Origin: Candidatus Halocynthiibacter alkanivorans
Lineage (GTDB): Bacteria > Pseudomonadota > Alphaproteobacteria > Rhodobacterales > Rhodobacteraceae
Direction of reading: 5' to 3'
Length of the DNA: 58,677 bases
Assembly: GCF_003333265.1 (NCBI RefSeq)
Contig: NZ_QOLB01000074.1
Span: 1 to 58,677, forward strand
Shown here: positions 27,882-37,088 of the stretch, one piece after another
How the letters are laid out: every line of letters starts with the position of its first letter
Numbering within the stretch: the first letter of the stretch is position 1
Notes under the pieces: generated by a model
Database searches by the model: none
What the model saw: the letters and a program-made list of their open reading frames with translations, nothing else
Told to the model about the DNA's origin: nothing
Program-made: the position numbers and the translations under genes

Positions 27882-28337
27882 ATGCTTGATGATCTCGACA
27901 GGCGCATACTCCGCCATCTGCAACAGGATCCCGCCCTCTCGATTCCCGATCTGGCGGATCGTCTGGGGGTGACCGGCTCCCGGCTGTCGCGGCGTCTCGA
28001 CAAGCTGCAGGCAAACGGTATTCTGCGCGGTCAGCGCGCGGTGATTGACTGGCGCGCGCTTGGGTATGCAGTCGAAGTGTCCCTGCGTGTCACGCTGGAC
28101 AAAACCCAGAACCGCGCCTTTGATGATTTTATCGAAGCGGCCCGCGGTATTCCAGAAGTGATTGAAATACAAACATTTTTGGGGCGTGTTGATGTGCGCC
28201 TGTCAGTCATCGCCCGCGACATGCAGCATTATCAGAATATCTACCGCAGCCAGGTGCTCGCGCTGCCACATATCAGCGATATTGAAGCGTTGATGCATGT
28301 GGCCCGCATCAAATCCGAAGAGATTCTGCCGCTGTGA
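27882..28337 (+). CDS. Lrp/AsnC family regulator 1
   Basis: 151-residue feast/famine regulator: N-terminal helix-turn-helix (LDRRILRHLQQDPALSIPDL, then GVTGSRLSRRLDKLQANGIL) and a C-terminal RAM/AsnC ligand domain (VEIQTFLG-like VIEIQTFLGRVDVRLSVIARD). The start at 27882 matches the family. Divergent from ilvC and overlapped at its stop (GTGA) by a second Lrp gene, so the two are translationally coupled and may form mixed oligomers. Confidence 0.9.
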   Translation: MLDDLDRRILRHLQQDPALSIPDLADRLGVTGSRLSRRLDKLQANGILRGQRAVIDWRALGYAVEVSLRVTLDKTQNRAFDDFIEAARGIPEVIEIQTFLGRVDVRLSVIARDMQHYQNIYRSQVLALPHISDIEALMHVARIKSEEILPL

Positions 28338-28798
28338 TTGATCTGGATAACATTGACCTCCGGTTGCTGAAGGCGCTTGCCCGGGACGCCACCCAATCTG
28401 CTGGTGCGCTCGGGCGCGCGTTTGGTCTGTCGCAACCGGCCACCTGGCGGCGGATCAGGCGCCTTGAAACCGCCGGTATCCTTGCCGGGCGCAGACTTGA
28501 TCTGGATGCCGAAAAGCTCGGCTTTGGTGTCACGGTTTTCCTGGGGGTTAAACTGGCGACCAAGGGGCGGGTCTCGCTGGAAGATTTTGAGCGCGCCGTC
28601 ACCGCCATTCCGGAGGTGCAGACGGTCGAGCACGTGCTTGGCATGTATGATTACCGCCTGCGGGTTACCGCGCGGGACATTTCCGATTTTGAGCGTGTGC
28701 TGCGCCGCCGGATCATGACGCTGCCGGGCATCGGCGATGTCGAAGCCAACGTGCTGCTCTCAGAAGAGCGCCTGGAAGGGCCGCTGGGGTCGCAGTAG
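28334..28798 (+). CDS. Lrp/AsnC family regulator 2
   Basis: 154-residue Lrp/AsnC protein starting at a GTG that overlaps the stop of the previous gene by 4 nt. HTH segment DLRLLKALARDATQSAGALGRAFGLSQ with RRIRRLETAGIL; RAM domain VQTVEHVLGMYDYRLRVTARD. It is clearly a divergent paralogue of the preceding gene. The tandem pair probably responds to an amino acid, and with ilvC nearby a branched-chain amino acid is a reasonable guess. Confidence 0.9.
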   Translation: MIDLDNIDLRLLKALARDATQSAGALGRAFGLSQPATWRRIRRLETAGILAGRRLDLDAEKLGFGVTVFLGVKLATKGRVSLEDFERAVTAIPEVQTVEHVLGMYDYRLRVTARDISDFERVLRRRIMTLPGIGDVEANVLLSEERLEGPLGSQ

Positions 28799-28818
28799 CG
28801 GTTGGTTCCCGGGGGACC

Positions 28819-28855
28819 GGCGCAAAAATCTGCGTTGGGACAAAGATTTCGCGCC
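28819..28855. other. Long hairpin after the Lrp pair
   Basis: GGCGC-AAAAATCT and AGATTTC-GCGCC pair as a near-perfect 12-bp stem with one mismatch around a 12-base loop, 20 nt after the second Lrp stop. No T run follows, so it may be a processing or stability hairpin, a weak terminator or an operator. The remainder of the gap to 29055 shows no supported gene. Confidence 0.4.
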
Positions 28856-29055
28856 GCGGTGGCTCTGACGGACGTCGCTGGCTGGCATTATTGAGCGGCA
28901 GTTGATGCTGTTGAAATTTTTCTGTCGTTTCAATGGCGTTCCGGATGGCTGAAAACATACGCAGGAACAATAGTTTGCCGGAAAGTGAAAGAAGACTTTT
29001 CCAATTGCAGGAAGAGCCGCTAATCTTGCCGGGAAATGAATTCAAGGAGCTTGTC

Positions 29056-30180
29056 ATGGCGCTTTTGCAGGATATCGACCCCACGGGTCTCGACGAATTT
29101 TCAGTGGTCTTTACGGATCGTTCCCTTAATCACATGAGCCAGACGTTCCAGCAGGTTATGCGCGACATCTCAGCCATGTTGAAAGACGTCTACAATGCCG
29201 AGGCTGTGGCGCTGATACCCGGTGGTGGCACTTACGGGATGGAGGCGGTGGCGCGTCAGTTTGCCAGAGGGGCAAAAACGCTGGTGGTGCGCAATGGCTG
29301 GTTCTCCTACCGCTGGAGCCAGATTTTTGAAGCCGGCGCCTTTGCTGCTGAATCTACCGTGCTCAAAGCGCGCCAGTCGGGCAACAGCATCACAGCCCCT
29401 TTTGCACCGGCGTCGATTGAGGACGTCGTTGCTGCCATCCGCAAAGAAAAACCAGGGGTGGTTTTTGCCCCGCATGTGGAGACCTCTGCCGGGGTGATCC
29501 TGCCGGACGACTATATCGCGGCCATGGCCGCAGCTGCGCATGAGGTCGGTGCGCTGATGGTGCTGGACTGTATCGCGTCGGGCTGCGCGTGGGTGGATAT
29601 GAAGGCCAGCGGTGTGGACGTGCTGATCTCGGCGCCACAAAAGGGCTGGTCCGCTTCGCCCTCGGCCGGCATTGTGATGATGAGCAGCGCCGCCCTGGCG
29701 CGGATGGAAAATACCAGCTCCGACAGTTTCGCCATCGATCTGAAGAAATGGCACTCAATCATGATGGCCTATGAAAATGGCGGCCATGCTTACCACGCCA
29801 CGCTGCCCACGGACGCGCTGCGTGCGTTCCGGGACACAATGCTGGAAACCAGAGACTACGGGTTTGACAAGCTGCGCGACGCGCAATGGGCTCTGGGCAA
29901 CGGCGTACGCGATTTGCTGGCTGAAAAAGGCATCACTTCGGTTGCTGTCGAAGGCTTTGGTGCGCCGGGTGTGGTGGTCAGCTACACCTCGGACGTGGCG
30001 GTGCAGAACGGGTCTAAATTCGCCGCTGAAGGCATGCAGATCGCAGCCGGTGTGCCTCTGGCCTGTGACGAGCCTGACGGGTTTATGACCTTCCGTCTGG
30101 GGTTGTTTGGTCTGGACAAGCTTTACGATGTTGAGGGGACCATAGCGCGTCTGAAAGTGGTTCTGGACAAGGTGCTCTGA
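29056..30180 (+). CDS. Class V aminotransferase (alanine--glyoxylate type)
   Basis: 374-residue PLP enzyme of aminotransferase class V. Family features are IPGGGTYGMEAVARQF near the N-terminus, FAPHVETSAGVILPDDYI, VLDCIASGCAW (Asp to PLP) and SAPQKGWSASPSAG with the PLP lysine. The start at 29056 has AAGGAG seven bases upstream; the open frame extends to 28933 without support. The probable reaction is transamination between alanine or serine and glyoxylate, but the amino donor cannot be read. The gap 30181-30478 downstream contains nothing I can support. Confidence 0.85.
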   Translation: MALLQDIDPTGLDEFSVVFTDRSLNHMSQTFQQVMRDISAMLKDVYNAEAVALIPGGGTYGMEAVARQFARGAKTLVVRNGWFSYRWSQIFEAGAFAAESTVLKARQSGNSITAPFAPASIEDVVAAIRKEKPGVVFAPHVETSAGVILPDDYIAAMAAAAHEVGALMVLDCIASGCAWVDMKASGVDVLISAPQKGWSASPSAGIVMMSSAALARMENTSSDSFAIDLKKWHSIMMAYENGGHAYHATLPTDALRAFRDTMLETRDYGFDKLRDAQWALGNGVRDLLAEKGITSVAVEGFGAPGVVVSYTSDVAVQNGSKFAAEGMQIAAGVPLACDEPDGFMTFRLGLFGLDKLYDVEGTIARLKVVLDKVL

Positions 30181-30478
30181 TCAGAAGGAGCGCCTGCGGC
30201 GCGCAGGATGTCTCGGGGTTTTCCCGTTGGAAAACGCCTCGTTGAGCTGACTGGCGTGCGATGCTGAGAGATAAGCTGGTCCGTGTGTTCCGTCATACGG
30301 GCCAGTTTGGCTGTGTACAGGGGGCAGGGGCAGGTGACTGGTCCCCGCGCGCGAAAGCGATTTGCGCAATTGCGGTCCGGCACCTGAAACCGCCGCCGTG
30401 ATGAATCTCCAACGGCGATGCGGATTACATTAACAGGGCGTGGCGCAGAACGCCTGGCGGGGTGTCGCGCAGGTGTGC

Positions 30479-30919
30479 TCAGGCGCGAGCTTGTTCTTCT
30501 GCAAACAAGGGCATCGGCGCCAGCGCAGAGCGGCCCAGTTTAACGCCGGTCGCCACCACCATGCGGCCCAGTTTGGGGGCCTCCGGGTCGGGGCAGGAGA
30601 AAGACGAAGCGTCAAACTCAAAATAGGGATAGCCGCGGCCGCGGCCGATCCGGGTGACACCGGCGGAATCCCATTTGCTGTGCGGCGCATAGCGCAGGGC
30701 AGCGCGGTTCAATACATAGTCCTGAGGCGAGTTGTAAATCTCAATGGCGATAACCATCGAGGAGGGCGAGACCTCGTCATTGTCACGCGCCCCGACCACA
30801 TGCAGGCTGATCACCGCGTCATGGGCAAAATGCAACTCACGCGCCGGAAACGACGGCGGCTCAAAGGGGTTCTTTTCGGCAAAACTGAACCCGTTCAACA
30901 GTAAAGTTGTATAGGACAT
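30479..30919 (-). CDS. Hypothetical protein
   Basis: 146-residue soluble protein without signal peptide or membrane segment. It opens SYTTLLLNGFSFAEKNPFEPP and is normal in composition, with conserved-looking aromatic and Gly/Arg-rich stretch RIGRGRGYPYFEFDA. I do not recognise the family. GAGTGG lies seven to ten bases before the ATG. It stands alone, co-directional with the UbiH-type gene. Confidence 0.6.
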   Translation of the reverse strand: MSYTTLLLNGFSFAEKNPFEPPSFPARELHFAHDAVISLHVVGARDNDEVSPSSMVIAIEIYNSPQDYVLNRAALRYAPHSKWDSAGVTRIGRGRGYPYFEFDASSFSCPDPEAPKLGRMVVATGVKLGRSALAPMPLFAEEQARA

Positions 30920-31008
30920 GGGACCACTCGAATTTTAGATAAATGCGCTGTATTGCACTCAGAAAACACGAGCGGGCTTAAAATATGGTTAAGAGGCGTT
31001 CATCAATT

Positions 31009-32208
31009 TCAGATCGGTCCCAGACCTGCGCGCATCACACCGCGCCTGATCGGTTTGATGTCATGGACCGCCTTCAGCCCTGCCATGCGGACCGCTTGCA
31101 AAACGGTATCTTCTGAACGGGTTACACGGTTGAACAGATCGATCACCCGGGCGCGGGCGGCGATGTCGCCATGGCGGGCCTTGGCGTATTTGTCCAGCAT
31201 CGCAGCACTGCCAAGCGCGTCAGGTGCCTCCAGCGCAAGTCTTAACAGCACATCGAGGTCATTCAGCGATGTATTCAGCCCCTGGGCGCCGATCGGAGGC
31301 AGGACATGGGCCGCTTCCGCCACCAGCGCGACTCGTTCTGCGCTTAACTGGGTGGCGCGCTGGGTGATAATCGGCCAGATCGCCCGGCCTGAGGCCAGCG
31401 TCAGCCGGCCATAAAGACCGCAGGAGCGTTCATTCATTGCATCGGTGAAGGACGCGATATCCATGTCATAGAGTTCCTGGGCCCGGGCGGCGCGGTTCAT
31501 CCAGACGATGGCAGAGGCATGCGCGCCGTCAATGTCAGGCAGCGGCACCATCGTAAACGGGCCGCCATCGCGGTAAATTTCAGTTGAGACCTGGTTGTGG
31601 GGCTCGGAATGGGTCACGCTGAAGGCCAGAGTTTTCTGGCCATAACGGGTGATTTTTGTGCCGATGCCAGCGGCCTCGCGCACCGCAGAATGACGTCCGT
31701 CGGCGCCGATCACCAGGCGCGCCTGGATGAATGTCCCGTCCGACAGCGTCACCAAAGCGCCGGTGGTGCGTGTCAACATGGATTTGAAGCCGGTGCCGTA
31801 ACGCAGGGAAACGCCGTCCATATTCGCGACAGCAGCGAGCAATTCCCGCCGGATCAGCCAGTTCATGAAATTCCAGCCGAACGGTTCGTCGCCGACCTCG
31901 TCTCCCCGGAAGATGCGCTCTGCACGCAGTTCAGGCGGGTGGCCAAGACTGTCAACAATGCGCAGTGCGTCGAGCGGCATTGCGTGCGGGGCAAGAATGT
32001 CCCAGATGCCGATCTGACGAAACAGGTCGCGCGCCGGGCGTAAAAATGCGGTGGAGCGCAGATCGCTGCCCTGGCTGTCACCGTCGGTGACCGGGGGCGT
32101 CGGGTCGACCAGTAATGTGGAAAACCCCGAGGCGCCAAAGGCGGCCGCGCTGACAAGGCCGGCAATGCCGCCGCCACATACCAGCACATCTACTTTCGTT
32201 CGTTCCAT
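31009..32208 (-). CDS. UbiH/UbiF/COQ6 family FAD-dependent hydroxylase
   Basis: 399-residue flavoprotein monooxygenase, probably hydroxylating a ring carbon of a ubiquinone precursor. The N-terminal Rossmann motif VDVLVCGGGIAGLVSAAAFG is followed by the GD-like motif LVIGADGRHSAVREAAG and the C-terminal AHVLPPIGAQGLNTSLNDL that defines the UbiH family. AGGGAG precedes the ATG. Which position on the quinone ring it modifies (UbiH, UbiF or UbiI-like) cannot be told from sequence alone. Confidence 0.9.
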   Translation of the reverse strand: MERTKVDVLVCGGGIAGLVSAAAFGASGFSTLLVDPTPPVTDGDSQGSDLRSTAFLRPARDLFRQIGIWDILAPHAMPLDALRIVDSLGHPPELRAERIFRGDEVGDEPFGWNFMNWLIRRELLAAVANMDGVSLRYGTGFKSMLTRTTGALVTLSDGTFIQARLVIGADGRHSAVREAAGIGTKITRYGQKTLAFSVTHSEPHNQVSTEIYRDGGPFTMVPLPDIDGAHASAIVWMNRAARAQELYDMDIASFTDAMNERSCGLYGRLTLASGRAIWPIITQRATQLSAERVALVAEAAHVLPPIGAQGLNTSLNDLDVLLRLALEAPDALGSAAMLDKYAKARHGDIAARARVIDLFNRVTRSEDTVLQAVRMAGLKAVHDIKPIRRGVMRAGLGPI

Positions 32209-32300
32209 CCGGGCTCCCTGAGGTCGCAGAGACCTTCTGTCCGCTATAAGTCTGTTCCATCACGCCTGCCATGCGGCAAAGGCGCCGGGTGGTGCTTTGA

Positions 32301-32948
32301 TTATTGGGTTAACCGTGTCAGAAACGCGGTCAGGTCATTGGTATGGTGGTGAATATGGGGGGCTGGCACCGCGTCCGGGGCCACATGAACGGTTTGCATA
32401 CCCATGTCATGGGGCGCTGCCAGGTTGCGCGGATCGTCTTCAAACATCGCAGCACTTTCCGGCGGCAACGAATCCCTGGCAAAAATGCGTTCAAAGGCCG
32501 CCCGCTCAGGTTTTGGCATAAAACCAGCATTTTCAACGCCATAGATCGCATCAAACCGGCCCAACAGCCCGCGCGCTTCCAGCACACGTTCGGCATAGGG
32601 GGCGGATCCGTTGGTATAGACAATCTTGCGGCCCGGCAGGGCGCTGATCTGTGCCGCCAGCTCTGCGTCGGCCTCCAGATGGCTGAGGTCGATATCATGC
32701 ACATCGGTCAGATAGGGCGCAGGATCGATGTCGTGCTCCCTCATCAGTCCCGCCAGCGTGGTGCCATAGGTTGCCCAGTATTCACGCCGCATCCGGTCGG
32801 CCTGGCTGCGGTCAACTTTGAGCGTTTTCATCACCCAGTTGCTCATGCGCAGCTCAATCTGATCAAACAGGCGCGCGCTTGGGTGATACAGGGTGTTGTC
32901 GAGGTCAAAGACCCAGTGATTTATATGCGAAAAGCGAGATTTAATCAT
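32301..32948 (-). CDS. HAD family pyrimidine 5'-nucleotidase
   Basis: 215-residue HAD hydrolase of the SDT1-like group that dephosphorylates UMP/CMP. Motif I FDLDNTLYHPSARLFDQIE, motif II in KIVYTNGSAPYAERVLE, motif III lysine in GFMPKPERAAF and motif IV FEDDPRNLAAPHDMGM are all present. The gene is divergent from the GntR regulator downstream on the map. Confidence 0.88.
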   Translation of the reverse strand: MIKSRFSHINHWVFDLDNTLYHPSARLFDQIELRMSNWVMKTLKVDRSQADRMRREYWATYGTTLAGLMREHDIDPAPYLTDVHDIDLSHLEADAELAAQISALPGRKIVYTNGSAPYAERVLEARGLLGRFDAIYGVENAGFMPKPERAAFERIFARDSLPPESAAMFEDDPRNLAAPHDMGMQTVHVAPDAVPAPHIHHHTNDLTAFLTRLTQ

Positions 32949-33063
32949 GGCGCCAGGGTACTGCCAGGGCGGGGCGGGCGCAATCGGGATTTCTGCAGCC
33001 TGTGCTTGATTGCCTGGATTTACGCGCGTAACCTGGCGCGGAGCAGGGATCAGAGGGCCAGCA

Positions 33064-33711
33064 ATGAACGATGAAAAGATAATTCAGAGAGACGCGTATT
33101 CTTTGATCCTGGAAGCGATTGATACCGGGGCCTATGGCCCGGGAAACCGGCTGGTGGAAAGCGAGTTGGCCGATCGGTTCGGTGTCTCGCGCACGCCAAT
33201 CCGCGAAGCGTTGCAACGTCTTGAAACCCAGGGGCTTCTGACCCGGGACGGGCGGTCGTTAATTGTCGCGTCTCTGGATCACAATCAACTGGCGGAACTC
33301 TATGTGGTGCGGGCCGAACTGGAAGGGCTTGCGGCGCGGCTGGCGGCGCGCCATGCCACGCCGGAGGAGGTCAAAGTGCTGCGCGACATGGTTGAAGAAG
33401 ACCAGGCGTTTCTGAATGACCCGGCCGCGCTGTCGCGGGCCAATCGCCGCTTTCACAAGCAGGTGCATCTGGCCTCACACAATCGCTATCTGGTGCAGCA
33501 ACTGGATCTGGTGCACCGCTCGATGGCTCTGCTGGCGACAACTTCTCTTGCGGTAGAGGGGCGCAGTGAAACCGCGCTTTCCGAGCATGACCGCATCGTC
33601 ACCGCGATTGGAAAAAGCGATGGGGAGGAAGCCTATACTGCGTTGAAATCCCATATTTCCAAAGCCTTTGTGACCCGCCTGAAAATCGAAGCGGAGCAAA
33701 ACGGCGACTGA
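33064..33711 (+). CDS. GntR family regulator (FadR/FCD type)
   Basis: 215-residue regulator: winged HTH (SLILEAIDTGAYGPGNRLVE, ADRFGVSRTPIREALQRLETQGLL) and an all-helical FCD effector domain whose metal/ligand residues are visible (ELYVVRAELEG, RRFHKQVHLASHN, EHDRIVTAI). The ATG at 33064 follows GAGGG. The target is not evident. Confidence 0.9.
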   Translation: MNDEKIIQRDAYSLILEAIDTGAYGPGNRLVESELADRFGVSRTPIREALQRLETQGLLTRDGRSLIVASLDHNQLAELYVVRAELEGLAARLAARHATPEEVKVLRDMVEEDQAFLNDPAALSRANRRFHKQVHLASHNRYLVQQLDLVHRSMALLATTSLAVEGRSETALSEHDRIVTAIGKSDGEEAYTALKSHISKAFVTRLKIEAEQNGD

Positions 33712-33722
33712 TGGCATGGCCG

Positions 33723-35660
33723 CTAGTGGTGCCGACTCGCGGCGGGCTCTTCGGGCATCGCCACACCATGGGCGGTTTTGTCCCAGTAATAGGGTCTGAA
33801 AATCATTGATATCAGGCCCCGCAGCACCGCAAGAACACCCAGAGGGTAGTAAAAATGCATGGTGGGCACCCATTTCCACAGCCCTTGATGTTGCCTGCGC
33901 CGCAACGCCAGCACCTGACAACCCAGATTCAGCGCTTCTGCCGTCAGGAATATCCCGGCGAGCCATGCGAAGGCCGTGGGCGAGAGCTGTGCCTGGAGCG
34001 GGTGCGGCAGTCCCAAAGGGATTGCCCAGAAACTCCACATCAGCGGGGTTAGCAGCAGTTGCAGCGGTGTGCCGATCAACAACACCTGCACGCCCAAAAA
34101 GCGCCAGGGTCCAAGATCACGCATCAGTTTTCGCGGATTGCGCATATGTACGGCCCAGGTCATTGCATAGCCTTTGAGCCAGCGGGACCGCTGCCGGATC
34201 CAGGGACCGGCGGCGCAGTTTGCTTCTTCATGGGTGACGGTATTGACGAATTCGGTGTGAAATCCATGGCGTGCCAGCCGGATGCCCAGGTCAGCGTCTT
34301 CAGTCACATTATGCGCATCCCAGCACCCGGCGCGTTCCAGCGCCTCGCGGCGGAAAAAAACCGTGGTACCACCAAGCGGAACCACCAGCCCCAGCCGCTG
34401 CATTCCGGGCAGAATGAGGCGAAACCAGGCGGCGTATTCGATGGTAAAACAGCGTGACAGCCAATTGGTCCGGCTGTTGTAAAAGTCCAGCACCCCCTGC
34501 AGGCAGCCAACTTCGGGCCCGCGGCTGCGGAAACGCCGCACGATTTTGTGGATCTGATCGGGGGCAGGCGCGTCTTCCGCGTCGTAGATGCCAATAATGG
34601 AGCCCCGACAGAAATCCAGTGCGTAATTCAGAGCCCGTGGTTTGGTTTTCAACTTTCCGCGCGGCACAATAATCTGGCGCATCCAGTAAGGCAGGGTGGC
34701 CCCGGACAGGGTGGCGCGGGTGAGCGTATCGTCTTCTTCAATCACCAGACAAATATCGAGCAATTCCTTCGGGTAGCTCAGATCTAAAAGCCGTGCGAGC
34801 AGGTGGTCGGTTATATTCTCTTCACGCAGCAGCGGGATCAGCACAGATACCGTGGGCAACCGGCCAAGCGGCGGCGGCGGCCAGCGTTGCAGGTCCTGAT
34901 CCTCCAGGCTTTTGCGGACCAGCAACTGGCTGACGGCCGCGGCGATTTTTAAACCCGAGTTCAGGATCAGAACCAAAATTGCGAAGATCGTCAGGGCACT
35001 GAATACGGTGGATGCGCTGGTGAGACTGTACACACCGTAAAGCAAGGTCGCGGCTGTCAGGAAAGCGATAAGCGGTACAAGCGCTCTGTCGCGACAGCTT
35101 TCATGCGCCGGGATCCGGGTTTCAGCGCGCTGCACAAGCGAGTATGGTCGCAGCCGGATCAGCTCCTGGTGTAATCCGGTCGTGCTGGTGACGGCCATGA
35201 TGCAGGCGCCGAAACATTGTCGCAGCCGGGGCTGAATTTCGCGGAACATACCGGGGTCGCAGCAGGCGATGACCGTAACCGAGCCAACACGCCGCCAGGG
35301 CAGTACATTGTCGCGCAGACAGCGGGCGGCGCCATAGCGCTCTATCAGCGCGCCTTCTGCGGGAAACAAGTTGAAATCGGCGATTTCTGCACTGTATTTG
35401 AGCGACAGAGCACAGTCGAGTGCGACCTGGGTCACCATGTCATGGGCCAGAAGAATATCAGCAAAGCTGGTATCCTCGCGCCGGCGCAAGGCCGCTGCAG
35501 TGATCATGTCATGGGGGCTGAGCGCGCCGATATCCATCAGGATCTGGCCCAGAGGTTTTCGGTAATTGTCCAGTGCAGAGCCTGGGTGGTCGCGTCGCCG
35601 GAGACGGCGCGGAACGATAATTTTATCCGGTCTGCGTGGCAGCGAAGACTGAATAATCAT
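33723..35660 (-). CDS. GspE_N domain / family 2 glycosyltransferase membrane protein
   Basis: 645-residue polytopic protein. Residues about 35-150 form a GspE_N (MshEN-like) domain (LGQILMDIGALSPHDMITAA), the c-di-GMP-binding domain type of type II/IV secretion ATPases. Two membrane helices follow, then a BcsA-like GT2 catalytic domain with EEDD, IYDAEDAPAPDQ (DXD region), VTEDADLGIRLARHG and the QXXRW signature QRSRWLKG. Several C-terminal membrane helices complete it. It probably makes or exports an extracellular polysaccharide. Two CtrA-type boxes lie 46-76 bp upstream of the start. Confidence 0.85.
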   Translation of the reverse strand: MIIQSSLPRRPDKIIVPRRLRRRDHPGSALDNYRKPLGQILMDIGALSPHDMITAAALRRREDTSFADILLAHDMVTQVALDCALSLKYSAEIADFNLFPAEGALIERYGAARCLRDNVLPWRRVGSVTVIACCDPGMFREIQPRLRQCFGACIMAVTSTTGLHQELIRLRPYSLVQRAETRIPAHESCRDRALVPLIAFLTAATLLYGVYSLTSASTVFSALTIFAILVLILNSGLKIAAAVSQLLVRKSLEDQDLQRWPPPPLGRLPTVSVLIPLLREENITDHLLARLLDLSYPKELLDICLVIEEDDTLTRATLSGATLPYWMRQIIVPRGKLKTKPRALNYALDFCRGSIIGIYDAEDAPAPDQIHKIVRRFRSRGPEVGCLQGVLDFYNSRTNWLSRCFTIEYAAWFRLILPGMQRLGLVVPLGGTTVFFRREALERAGCWDAHNVTEDADLGIRLARHGFHTEFVNTVTHEEANCAAGPWIRQRSRWLKGYAMTWAVHMRNPRKLMRDLGPWRFLGVQVLLIGTPLQLLLTPLMWSFWAIPLGLPHPLQAQLSPTAFAWLAGIFLTAEALNLGCQVLALRRRQHQGLWKWVPTMHFYYPLGVLAVLRGLISMIFRPYYWDKTAHGVAMPEEPAASRHH

Positions 35661-35705
35661 GGTCAGGCGATGACATCAATCATACCTGACCATGGAATTT
35701 CGAGG

Positions 35706-35736
35706 TTAACATCGGGTTAAATTAACCCGGCATTAA
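35706..35736. promoter_or_regulatory. Two CtrA-type boxes upstream of the GT2 gene
   Basis: TTAA-CATCGGG-TTAA (35706-35720) and TTAA-CCCGGCA-TTAA (35722-35736) each match the full CtrA consensus TTAA-N7-TTAA exactly, head to tail one base apart. They lie between carA (ending 35746) and the minus-strand GT2 gene starting at 35660. CtrA controls motility, cell-cycle and surface genes in Rhodobacterales. Control of the GT2 gene is inference from position. Confidence 0.75.
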
Positions 35737-35745
35737 CCAGACAGC

Positions 35746-36906
35746 TCAGCTGGCGCGGTCCTCAATGGCCTGAACAAAACGTTCAAACAAGTAATAGCTG
35801 TCCTGTGGGCCCGGCGAGGCTTCCGGGTGGTACTGCACTGAAAAGACCGGACGGTCTTCAATCGCGATGCCGCAGTTGGACCCGTCAAACAGCGACACAT
35901 GGGTTTCTTTCACGCCCTCCGGCAGGGTCTGCGCATCAACCGCAAATCCATGGTTCATCGAGGTGATTTCCACCTTATTGGTGTCTTTGTCTTTGACCGG
36001 GTGGTTGGCACCGTGGTGGCCGTGATTCATTTTGATCGTTTTGGCCCCCAGGGCCAGAGCCAGCATCTGGTGGCCAAGGCAGATGCCAAACACCGGCAAT
36101 TCCGTTTCGAGGATGCCCTTGATCATTGGCACGGCGTAAGCGCCGGTCGCTTCGGGATCGCCCGGGCCGTTGGACAGAAACACACCGGCCGGATTGTGCG
36201 ACAACACTTCTTCGGCCGTCGCGGTCGCCGGCAGTACGGTCACATCGCAGCCCGCCGAGGCGAGGCAGCGCAGAATGTTGCGTTTGGCACCAAAATCAAC
36301 GGCAACCACCTTGTGGCCTTTGCCCGCGCGTTTCTTGAAACCGTCAGGCCATGCCCACCGCATTTCGTCCCATTGATAGGATTGTGCGCAGGTGACTTCT
36401 TTGGCCAGGTCCAGCCCCACCAGACCGGAGAAACCACGGGCTTTGGCCACCAGGGCCTCAATATCAAAATTGCCGTCAGGGTCATGGGCCAGCGCCACGT
36501 GGGGCGCGCCTTGCTGACGGATGGAACGGGCAAGGCGGCGGGTATCAAGACCTCCGATGCCAATACGACCACGTTTTTCAAGCCAGGCGCCCAGTTCATC
36601 AGTGGCGCGCCAGTTGGAAGGTTCGGTGGGATCCCATTTCACCACCATGCCACAGGCGACCGGATCAGACGTTTCATCATCTTCGGGCGTAACACCGGTA
36701 TTGCCAATATGGGGAAAGGTAAACGTCACCACCTGACCCGCGTAGGACGGGTCAGTCATGATTTCCTGATAGCCGGTCATTGCCGTATTGAAACACAGCT
36801 CGGCAATGGTTTCGCCGCGGGCACCAAAGCCGATACCGTAAAAGATTGTGCCGTCAGCAAGTGCCAGACAGGCCGTTGGTTTTTCCGATGTATTGGCTGC
36901 AGACAT
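35746..36906 (-). CDS. carA: Carbamoyl-phosphate synthase small subunit
   Basis: Glutaminase subunit supplying ammonia for carbamoyl phosphate in arginine and pyrimidine synthesis. 386 residues: the N-terminal CPSase small domain (CFNTAMTGYQEIMTDPSY) and a class I glutamine amidotransferase with the catalytic cysteine in FGICLGHQ and the histidine/glutamate in QYHPEASPGP. GGGGAG precedes the ATG. carB is not in this window. Confidence 0.97.
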   Translation of the reverse strand: MSAANTSEKPTACLALADGTIFYGIGFGARGETIAELCFNTAMTGYQEIMTDPSYAGQVVTFTFPHIGNTGVTPEDDETSDPVACGMVVKWDPTEPSNWRATDELGAWLEKRGRIGIGGLDTRRLARSIRQQGAPHVALAHDPDGNFDIEALVAKARGFSGLVGLDLAKEVTCAQSYQWDEMRWAWPDGFKKRAGKGHKVVAVDFGAKRNILRCLASAGCDVTVLPATATAEEVLSHNPAGVFLSNGPGDPEATGAYAVPMIKGILETELPVFGICLGHQMLALALGAKTIKMNHGHHGANHPVKDKDTNKVEITSMNHGFAVDAQTLPEGVKETHVSLFDGSNCGIAIEDRPVFSVQYHPEASPGPQDSYYLFERFVQAIEDRAS

Positions 36907-37088
36907 TGCGTGACTCCCCAGGGTCCAAAATTGTCGGGAACCTAAGGAAATGGGGCGCTGGGGTCAAGGCATAGGGCCAAAATGACTATCGTGTAATTTC
37001 AGCGACTTGACGGTTTTCTACCAGGTTGTGGCTTTGGGCTGGGCGCTGTATGGTCGGTACTTCGGGAAACTCTGGGGGCAGGCTGCCG

